Shown one piece after another: positions 57,117-64,000 of a stretch of DNA of 64,000 bases. A program made the position numbers and the translations under genes. Source of the stretch: Platanthera guangdongensis (taxonomy: Eukaryota; Streptophyta; Magnoliopsida; Asparagales; Orchidaceae); the NCBI GenBank assembly GCA_039583875.1, contig CM077153.1, positions 110,418,568-110,482,567 of the forward strand, given 5' to 3'. The stretch's first letter is position 1. Every line of letters begins with the position of its first letter. A model generated the notes under the pieces. It saw only the letters and a program-made list of their open reading frames with translations. It made no database searches and was not told the origin of the DNA.

Positions 57117-58224
57117 CTAAATGAAATATTCCTGTAGCTTTCCAGCTCTTACAAGTTGATTAGCCAATTCCTTGAGAGCTCTGCAATCTTCTGTTAGATG
57201 ACCAATATCCTTATGATATTTGCAAAAAAGCTGCTCGTGCCGATACTTGATTTTGGATTTCATGCGCCGAGGCTTCTTGAACTCAGGCATTCCCTGAATG
57301 ATTATCAAAAGATCTTCCATGGGAATTTGAACTTAACATACTTACCTGAATATTTTTCATACTTTGGAGTTTCATCCTGGAGAATATAAGGAGACTTGCA
57401 ATATTCAACTTGCAAAACATCTTGTGAGAAATAGATTGCTGTTGACCAGAAGTCCCTTGAGATTGCTTAGCCATTTGTTTCAGAAATGAAACATAACCTT
57501 TGTTTGCTTCTTCGCCTATTATGAATGTATTAACTTTATCAATAAGATCTCCGTATCTTTTGGGATATTTTGTGGTAAGCTTGAATTTCAATGGGCCTTC
57601 TTGAAGGGCATTTATGAAAGCATGCAAGTAATAGTCTTGATGGACGCTTACAAATATCCAAACCTCCTTTTGAAACCGATCAACAAAATCTGAATTAGAC
57701 TCGTGAATTCCTTGCTTGATTCGGAAGAGAGCTCCAACGTCTCTTTTCCGCTTCCTGTAAATAGCGAATCTGGAAATAAATTGACTTCGAAGATCCTTAA
57801 AGCTGGTTACTGATCGAGGTGGAAGGCTGTAAAACCATTCCCTTGCAACATTGCCAAAAGACATAACGAAGAGTTTGCATTTTACTCCATTTGACACTTT
57901 TCTTAGTGAAATAGCTGATTCAAAAGCTTGCAAATGAGAAAACGGATCATCACATGCAGAATACTCTGGGAGACGTGGTTCTCTGAAATCATCGGAAACA
58001 GTATCCCACCGAATTCGATTAGTGAAAGGAGAAGGGGTTTCTTCTTCGTCCTCATAAAGAGGTTCATTTGCAACAGATTCTATTCCACGCTCAACACTAT
58101 TTGCAAAAATTTCCTTACGAGGGTCAACAACTTCACTATCCAAATACGAGCAATCCTGCACTTCTGAGAGATTCGTAATAACTGAGATGCGGCTCGATGT
58201 ACCATGACTCTTTGCAGGATTCAT
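57117..58224 (-). pseudogene. gag: Tat-like gag, copy A (one frameshift)
   Basis: The minus-strand ATG at 58224 begins MNPAKSHGTSSR and is open for 313 codons. It contains P-F-T-N-R-I-R-W-D-T-V, D-P-F-S-H-L-Q-A-F-E, V-A-R-E-W-F-Y-S-L-P-P-R-S-V and F-K-D-L-R-S-Q-F-I-S-R-F, the capsid (Retrotrans_gag) signature of Tat/Ogre-type elements. A frame change near 57283-57320 separates it from a zinc-knuckle segment C-K-Y-H-K-D-I-G-H-L-T-E-D-C. One frameshift may be decay or a sequence error. Gag would package the element RNA. Confidence 0.8.
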
Positions 58225-58435
58225 CCTGAAAAGAGAGAAATAGCCGAACTTTTACAAGAAACCGCAGAAGAGCGGCGGCTTAACGAGGCGGCTAGACGAT
58301 TCTGCAAACCGATAAGAAAACCGCTGAAAAGAGAGCGGATAGAATGCCAGGTTCTACCGTGCGGGAGGCGGGCTGAAAGCCTTAGCCGGCGGACTCGCGG
58401 CTTGCTTGACAGGACCGCCGAACTCTAGAGGACAG

Positions 58436-58459
58436 AGCGGTCTAATTAGCTAGACCGCT
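58436..58459 (-). other. Leader hairpin beside the primer-binding site
   Basis: AGCGGTCTA and TAGACCGCT form perfect 9-base arms around ATTAGC. It lies just downstream of the primer-binding site in the element's own direction, where packaging or dimerisation structures are often found. Function is inferred. Confidence 0.4.
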
Positions 58460-58477
58460 GATTTCATCGATTAGTCG

Positions 58478-58497
58478 AGATCTGAAGGTCGCGTGTT
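58478..58497 (-). other. Putative primer-binding site complementary to internal tRNA-Phe
   Basis: The minus strand reads AACACGCGACCTTCAGATCT three bases after the LTR end CATCAACA. From memory of plant tRNA-Phe (GAA), these 20 bases are complementary to an internal stretch from the anticodon arm to the T loop, not to its 3' end. It is not a tRNA gene, since the acceptor and D arms are missing. Confidence 0.5.
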
Positions 58498-58500
58498 AAC

Positions 58501-58780
58501 TGTTGATGCACGAAAACGGACAGGGAGTCGGTCACCACCAGCTAACGGTTCGAACACCGGGGAATAGGGAAGGAAAGGAGGAGACTGTCGACTAATCGGT
58601 TACTAGCGGTCGCGGCTAAAGGACAGACCGAAAAAGGGGGGCCGCTGGCAGCGGCAACAGCAGAGTTCGCCCGCCGCGGCTTGAATGCCACTCTTGCGGC
58701 GGCTTTCCTTTACTTAAAAATGAGAGTTACAACGAGTAAAAAGGAGAAGCCGGCGGGCTACAAGCCGCAATACACTAGAC
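58501..58780 (-). repeat. Tat-like LTR fragment (5' LTR end of copy A)
   Basis: 280 bases identical in order to the CA-end of the Tat LTR, ending directly at the primer-binding site. It differs by small homopolymer-type deletions (for example GGCGGC for GGCGGGC near 58696). It stops at a junction with an inverted LTR piece. Confidence 0.85.
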
Positions 58781-59102
58781 TGGGATCCAGAGCTCGCCTG
58801 TTACGAGCTGCGGTCTCAAGTCTAGTGTATTGCGGCTTGTAGCCCGGCCGCTTCTCCTTTTTACTCGTTGTAACTCTCATTTTTAAGTAAAGGAAAGCCC
58901 GCCGCAAGAGTGGCATTCAAGCCGCGGCGGGCGAACTCTGCTGTATGCCGCTGCCAGCGGCCCCCCTTTTTCGGTCTGTCCTTTAGCCGCGACCGCTAGT
59001 AACCGATTAGTCGACAGTCTCCTCCTTTCCTTCCCTATTCCCCCGGTGTTCGAACCGTTAGCTGGTGGTGACCGACTCCCTGTCCGTTTTCGTGCATCAA
59101 CA
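58781..59102 (+). repeat. Tat-like LTR fragment, inverted
   Basis: 322 bases, the reverse complement of 59133-59454 with a few single-base differences. It ends CGTGCATCAACA. With its neighbour it forms a large palindrome around a 30-base loop. Confidence 0.88.
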
Positions 59103-59111
59103 GTTTTTCGG

Positions 59112-59128
59112 TCTGAAGGTCGCGTGTT
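59112..59128 (-). other. Second tRNA-Phe-like primer-binding site
   Basis: The minus strand reads AACACGCGACCTTCAGA, the same as 58478-58497 over 17 bases, again a few bases beyond an LTR end. Its repetition next to a second LTR supports a constant element feature rather than chance. Confidence 0.5.
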
Positions 59129-59132
59129 AAAC

Positions 59133-59810
59133 TGTTGATGCACGAAAACGGACAGGGAGTCGGTCACCACCAGCTAACGGTTCGAACACCGGGGGAATAG
59201 GGAAGGAAAGGAGGAGACTGTCGACTAATCGGTTACTAGCGGTCGCGGCTAAAGGACAGACCGAAAAAGGGGGGCCGCTGGCAGCGGCAACAGCAGAGTT
59301 CGCCCGCCGCGGCTTGAATGCCACTCTTGCGGCGGGCTTTCCTTTACTTAAAAATGAGAGTTACAACGAGTAAAAAGGAGAAGCGGCCGGGCTACAAGCC
59401 GCAATACACTAGACTTGAGACCGCAGCTCGTAACAGGCGAGCTCCTGGATCCCAGTCATGGTGTCTTGGGGAGTGCACCCTCCCCCTATTTATAGGCTCG
59501 GGGCCTGCCCAAACGGGCAGGGTTAAAATTACCGGCTGCCCGGGGTACAGGAGAACCGGGCAGAGGTGAGGGAAGCAAAAGAGAAAGAAACAAGAAAGGA
59601 GGGAAGCCGCGCGGCCTGGCGGATTCCTCCTGGCGAGCTGACGGCTGGGTCCTTGGGCCTTGTCGCCGCTGGAGCAGGGTCGGCACTGGCAGCGGCCTGA
59701 CATGGAGACCGCCCGGCTTGGAGGCTTGGCGGCTTGAATAGGCAGACCGCCCGGTCTGGAAAACTGCGCGGGCAGGTCGCGGATTCCGGGCTTATCATAA
59801 TCCCCGCACA
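59133..59810 (-). repeat. Tat-like LTR, copy B
   Basis: Full-length LTR with the same TG and CA ends as 50497-51174. On the minus strand it is followed by a primer-binding site, so it is at once the 3' LTR of copy B and in the position of a 5' LTR, as in an LTR-internal-LTR-internal array. The minus-strand TATA box is conserved. Confidence 0.75.
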
Positions 59811-59985
59811 TTTTTAAGTTTGCAGAAAACTTCGAAAATGTTGAACTAAGCCGGAGACCGCGACTGCTTCATCGTCGTCTATAAAATCCCCTGACTCTTG
59901 ACATTCTTCAGGATTCCTGCCAAGCACGGGTCGCTACTCGCCACTTGCGGTTAGGATTTTGCAAGCCGACGCGATTTCTTTAGCG

Positions 59986-62016
59986 ATGGATGTGATGTCG
60001 TCGATGCTAGCCCGCAACAAGAAACCGACAGAAACGAAGCAGAGCCGGAGCGAGAATTCGAATGATTCTGCCCGGCAGACCGCCAAGAAGAACGAGAAGC
60101 CAGAGACAACAGCGGCTTCTGGACCTGAAAAGAGGCCGACAGAGATGGTCGGCGGACCATCGCAGGCCGCAGCCGACCCCAAAGCGGTTTCGAAAGCTGC
60201 TCCACTGCAAACCGGAGATGCCAAATCCTTTGACGTGACTTTCTCCCCATCAGGAGAACCACTACTAAAGATCGCTGGGACGGAGGAGAAGAGTGTTGAT
60301 TCTGGGAAACCGACCGAACTGCCGAGCAAGGTCGACTTAATCGTCGTGGACGACAACGAGCCGGAGAAGGCGCAGGAACCCGGGCGGACTGTTGCTGAAC
60401 AGCGCGAGCGGACTGAAAAGGTGTCCGGCTCCCTGAAACGGCGGAAGGAAAGGAGCGAAAACCTTGAAGAAAGGATGAAGAAGAAAATGAGGAAGCTGCA
60501 CGCCAGAAACCGGAATATCTCTGAGAAGACCGGCGCGGACAGTCTTCAGCACAGGCCGCATGAGAAGGAGGTGCCCGAGAACCCGCTCACACCGGAGTGC
60601 AAGCCGAGCGAACTGGAGGGTACACCTGCGCCTAGCGACTCGCTCAGCGAGCTCCTGAAGGGCATGGAGACCCTCCAGCGGCAGGACACGCTGTTGTCGA
60701 CACCAGCGGCCTCTGAGGAGGTTGACCGCCCGGACGTCCAGGTTATTGGGGAGAAGCCTGGCGAACCGGCTTCCGCGGCTTCTGAAGGAGCCGAGAAACT
60801 GAAGCTCCGCGAGAAGATGGAGGAGATGAAGAAACTGATCGCCGAGAAGCCGGTGGAGACCGCACATCCATTACTGCAAGGTAAACACCGGGACGTTAGG
60901 CGAATTGTTAAATTCTACAAGTCGCGGTCAAGGAAGAAGGGGGCGAATATAATATTAAATCCGCCGGCCAGCTTTTTCCTGACCACGGCTCAACTGAAAA
61001 GCCGAAAGGAAACCGAGCGGCTATGGAAAGATAAGCTGAAGAGGATAGATCCTGAGCGGCTCAGGCGGCCAGTGATTAAAATTCATACCGCGGCCTCTGG
61101 AGGAGATAAACATCAAACCGGCGGTCTTATCCTACCGATTTCCTTACAAGAAGGTCGCAACAATCCGGCTGAACCTGACTGCGGTTTGTCTTCTGCAGGT
61201 GCACCGGAGACCGCGATGAAACCGGGCGACTTGACCGCGTTTATATCTACGCTGCCTCCGCCAAGTGTTCGTCAGAAGGAGATGGCCGACTTCCAGAAGG
61301 AGGTCGGCTCGCTGCAGGCGGCTTTGACTGCGGCCACCGAAACTCTGCGGGTTAAGGACGAAGAGAAGCGGGTTGCCCAGGAGGCTGCGGAAGCAAGGAT
61401 CCAAGAGTTGCAAACCACCCTGGAACAAGAGACCGCCAGGTGGCAAACTGCGTTTGAACAGGAAACCGCGAGGTTGAAGACGGCAATGGAACAAGAGACT
61501 GTCAGGCTCCAGGCCGCCATGAAGGAAGAGACCGCGAGGCTCCAGACCGCAATGGAAACCGCTGAGGCGAAGATTGCCGAGATGCAGGTCACCTTGGAGC
61601 AGGAAAGGGCGGAGAAGTACTTGCTGATGGCCGCGCGGCTGGAAGGAGACAAAGAGCAGATCCCGGATGCTGAAGGCGGCGAAAAACAAGACCGGCCGGC
61701 GGAGACCGGCGGGGAACAGCGGCCTGCACCGCCAACTCTTGCAGAGTTGCCGGAAACTAGCCGCCCGGCCTCTGGCGAGACTTTGCATCCGCCGGGGGCC
61801 GCGGCGCCTAACCAGGTCGCTGCTCCAAGCGGTCTGGGGGCCCAGGCGGTCCACATGATACCGTTTGCGAGAGTTGAGCGCGACGCTGCGCGAATTCATC
61901 GGTCTCTGCATGCGCTTCATAATCTGGTTAGCCAGGTGTATGTTGCGATTGTACAGACCGGTGAACAAGTCGCGCACATGGGACGAGACAGGCCGGAAGA
62001 GGACAAACGACCCTGA
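59986..62016 (+). CDS. Antisense gene 1, copy B: charged coiled-coil protein
   Basis: Predicted exons are 59986-60880 and 61199-62016, separated by a 318-bp GT-AG intron, giving the same 570-residue product as copy A with a few substitutions (for example Ala to Thr, Leu to Phe and Ile to Val). The intron length here is a multiple of three with no stop, so the unspliced frame is also open and would give 676 residues from the same ATG. The sequence alone cannot say which form is made. The coiled-coil repeats are conserved. A TATA box lies at 59879-59887. Confidence 0.65.
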   Translation: MDVMSSMLARNKKPTETKQSRSENSNDSARQTAKKNEKPETTAASGPEKRPTEMVGGPSQAAADPKAVSKAAPLQTGDAKSFDVTFSPSGEPLLKIAGTEEKSVDSGKPTELPSKVDLIVVDDNEPEKAQEPGRTVAEQRERTEKVSGSLKRRKERSENLEERMKKKMRKLHARNRNISEKTGADSLQHRPHEKEVPENPLTPECKPSELEGTPAPSDSLSELLKGMETLQRQDTLLSTPAASEEVDRPDVQVIGEKPGEPASAASEGAEKLKLREKMEEMKKLIAEKPVETAHPLLQGKHRDVRRIVKFYKSRSRKKGANIILNPPASFFLTTAQLKSRKETERLWKDKLKRIDPERLRRPVIKIHTAASGGDKHQTGGLILPISLQEGRNNPAEPDCGLSSAGAPETAMKPGDLTAFISTLPPPSVRQKEMADFQKEVGSLQAALTAATETLRVKDEEKRVAQEAAEARIQELQTTLEQETARWQTAFEQETARLKTAMEQETVRLQAAMKEETARLQTAMETAEAKIAEMQVTLEQERAEKYLLMAARLEGDKEQIPDAEGGEKQDRPAETGGEQRPAPPTLAELPETSRPASGETLHPPGAAAPNQVAAPSGLGAQAVHMIPFARVERDAARIHRSLHALHNLVSQVYVAIVQTGEQVAHMGRDRPEEDKRP

Positions 62017-62468
62017 GCGACTTGAGAGAACTAAGCCGCGCGGACATTCGCATATATTGTGTTGTAATATATATTTTTTCTCTGGATGTTGAACAATTTG
62101 ATTGCTGTAAACTGTTGTATTCTATTACGCTGCGAACTGAATGCGGCTTATGCGGCTTGAACAATCCACGTGTTTGCTGCTTTGTTCTGAGAAATTTGAA
62201 GTTTAGTATAGTAGCCGCGGTCTGGCGAACAGAGCGCCGGGTTGAATAATTGATATCCACATGATTCGACATAGAATTTTCTAAGTGCAGGTAAGTAGCC
62301 GCTCGGACTGACGGACTAAACGGCGGCTTGATAACTAAGCTGATCTGCACTTCCAGGGCTTAGGCCGCGCGGCGTGACGACTAGCCGCGATTTGACAAGG
62401 GCACTGTAGCATCACGGGTTTTCTATAAATAGCGCAGACCCCGTTGGATTCTTCACAAATCAAGAAGG
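62017..62468 (+). other. Spacer between antisense genes 1 and 2, copy B
   Basis: Equivalent of 53380-53832, nearly identical. It contains the gene 2 TATA box at 62423-62432 and no gene of its own. Confidence 0.5.
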
Positions 62469-64000
62469 ATGCGGGCTAAGTCCAAATCGTCGCGGTCTGA
62501 CAAGGCCACAGCCGTCAGGACAGACGCGGCCTCCGCCTTCTACTCAGCTGACCACAAGGAATGCCGGCTTACAAAAGCCGAGCTGGATTCCTTTGTCGAG
62601 AAACACATGCAAGGAAGCCCGCTGATCGCGCGGCTTCCTAGGCAGGATGAGCGGATCAACTCTTCCAATGCTAACCAGATCGCGGTCCCCATTGACCATT
62701 TCGACTGCGGGTTCAGCTTCCCGGTCTTGCTAGAGGCCGTAGCGGTCTTTGACCACTATGGAGTTGTGCCCGGACAACTCCCCCCAACTCGATAGCCGCG
62801 ATATACGGCTTCATTTCATATCTGCGGTCAGAAAGAGTCCGATTCTCCATGAGGCTCTTCCGAGAGTGCTTCTCGGTGCGGTCTATCCCGGATTCCGGGA
62901 CAAAGATCTTCCGGGGGCACCTCTACTTTGGTTGCCGAGGCTGAAGGTAGTCAACCTGGCCAACAAGATCGCGAACTGGCCGGAGCGGTTTCTAATCTTC
63001 GAGGGCAACTTGGGGTTGCTGCCGACCGACCCCCAAATCCGCGAAGAAGCCGCCTTTGGCAGCAGCGGCTTGGACGGCAAGGAGAAGGAGATCTTCGACT
63101 TCTTCAGGGGCGAGCGGCTTGACGTGAACTACTACATCCCGCTGCTGCCGTCCCTTGTTGGAATTGAGGCGGAAGAGAGTAAGCTCCAACCGGCCGAACT
63201 GCATTGCTAGCCGCACGGCCTGATATCTAACATTGCTTCTGTCTTCGCAGCTGCTGTGGCGGTCCCGCTGAACAAGCCGCAGACGCCGGGCGGCTTGACC
63301 CTCACACAAAGAGAAAAGAGGGCCAAGCGGGTCAAGCCGGCGCGGGCTGCGGAGGAGGAGGAGTCGGACACCTCTGGGGAGTTCATGCTGCAAGGAACCG
63401 GCAGCAGCCTGAAGGACGTCCATGGCGAACCGGCCTTGCGGTGGAGTCCGGATGGCAAGTCGGTGACGATCTCCACCGCCCTCCCCTACTGGGGAGCTGA
63501 AGAAGTAAGCCGCCATGCTAATGCGGTTGGCGGCGCGTTGTACGGCAAGCGCAACTTGAGGGCTATGCGACAGTCCTCCAGACGACTTGCCGCGGCTAGC
63601 CGCGCAAGTCGGCGCGAGGAGCTTCGTGCAAGTCACTTCATGGGGCTGCCTACAAGGACTGATGAAAGAGAACAGCGGCCTGAAAACACGTTAGGCGAAC
63701 AGCAAGAAGAGAACAAGCGACTTAAAGAGAAGGAGGCGTAAGTAATTACCAATACCCCGCGTTAGAATTATGTAACCGCCGCGACTTACCTTCACCTTTT
63801 GCTTTGCAGGAAATGTACAACCCCTGCAACCCGATCTTCCAAGACCAGGTCTTCCCCCAACTCGTCCAAGGGATCGACGGAGCGCTTAACCGCCTCCGGG
63901 ACATTGGCGGCTTGGCCACCGGCTTCACCGACTTCACATGCGCCGACATCTACCCTTCCCTGAAGGAGCAGGTGGCCGACGTCTACAAGTCGATCAAGGG
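62469..64000 (+). pseudogene. Antisense gene 2, copy B: frameshifted and cut by window end
   Basis: Equivalent to 53833-55440. The first 100 or so codons are the same, then a C run shortened from seven to six near 62782 shifts the frame. Further single-base losses occur near 62938, 63188, 63570, 63630, 63646-63660 and 63737. Splice sites remain (intron 1 63179-63250, intron 2 63738-63809). The pattern of isolated one-base deletions could be decay or sequence error. Exon 3 runs off the window. Confidence 0.75.

Larger units (their letters stand above)
50497..58780 (-). mobile_element. Tat-like pol-less retrotransposon, copy A (minus strand)
   Basis: Reading the minus strand: partial 5' LTR (58780-58501), primer-binding site, leader, gag (58224-57117), non-coding tract, then two plus-strand (antisense) genes, and a 3' LTR (51174-50497). 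Gag and the antisense-gene arrangement fit the Tat/Ogre/Grande group of Ty3/gypsy. No protease, reverse transcriptase, RNase H or integrase is present, so it would need enzymes in trans. A second copy starts at 59133. Confidence 0.78.
59133..64000 (-). mobile_element. Tat-like pol-less retrotransposon, copy B (runs off the window)
   Basis: It repeats 50497-55440 with an offset of about 8636 bases: LTR, gene 1 and most of gene 2. Differences in the LTR and gene 1 are few. Differences in gene 2 are mainly single-base deletions. Gag and the far end lie beyond the window. Confidence 0.85.

Noticed and set aside
58470..58500. A possible tRNA-Phe gene
   Set aside because: Only an internal segment is present; acceptor stem, D arm and full T stem are missing. 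Its constant place next to the LTR end fits a primer-binding site better.

Overview
The window is a gene-poor, transposon-packed stretch of a flowering-plant nuclear genome. Every recognisable protein-coding segment belongs to an LTR retrotransposon. The plant assignment rests on primer-binding sites of the initiator tRNA-Met type (TGGTATCAGA), plant-type Ty1/copia and Ty3/gypsy domain orders, a Sirevirus-like element with an extra 3' ORF, a Tat/Ogre-type gag, and long AT microsatellites. I see no convincing host gene, no complete tRNA or rRNA gene and no CRISPR array. The species cannot be named from what is visible.

Layout, left to right. (1) 1-7542: a degenerate Ty1/copia element, here copia-1; its 5' LTR is cut by the window edge. 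(2) 7543-14818: non-coding sequence with LTR-like pieces, a (TA)66 microsatellite, an 18-bp minisatellite and a GC-rich block. (3) 14832-29217: a minus-strand Ty1/copia element (copia-2) whose gag is split by a plus-strand Ty3/gypsy element (gypsy-1, 19831-29029, both LTRs present). The 5-bp target duplication TTATG is visible on both sides. (4) 29218-32055: a truncated gypsy-3 bounded by a perfect 37-bp inverted repeat. (5) 32056-35585: gypsy-2, a relative of gypsy-1, broken inside RNase H by (6) 35586-47321, a Sirevirus-like copia element with a gag-pol ORF set and an additional env-like/plant-transposon ORF. (7) 47322-50185: a 62-bp LTR scrap, then the 3' half of a second copia-1-family element. 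(8) 50497-64000: two near-identical copies (offset about 8.64 kb) of a Tat-like, pol-less retrotransposon lying on the minus strand.

The Tat-like element is the most unusual part. Its minus strand carries LTR, primer-binding site and gag but no pol. Its plus strand carries two separate genes, each with its own TATA box and with canonical GT-AG introns. Gene 1 predicts a charged coiled-coil protein of 570 residues. Gene 2 predicts a 550-residue protein resembling the 'putative gypsy type transposon' family (Transposase_28). Introns can survive retrotransposition only if these genes lie antisense to the genomic RNA, and that is the arrangement seen. The putative primer-binding site is complementary to an internal segment of tRNA-Phe, and a roughly 322-bp LTR palindrome separates the two copies.

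Most gag-pol remnants are dead. Many lesions look like C-to-T decay of methylated cytosine (TGG, CAG or CGA to stop; catalytic Asp to Asn). A recurring theme is that each element family carries its own array of short CpG-containing dyads. All calls come from reading the sequence. Alignments, identity values and database matches were not computed.
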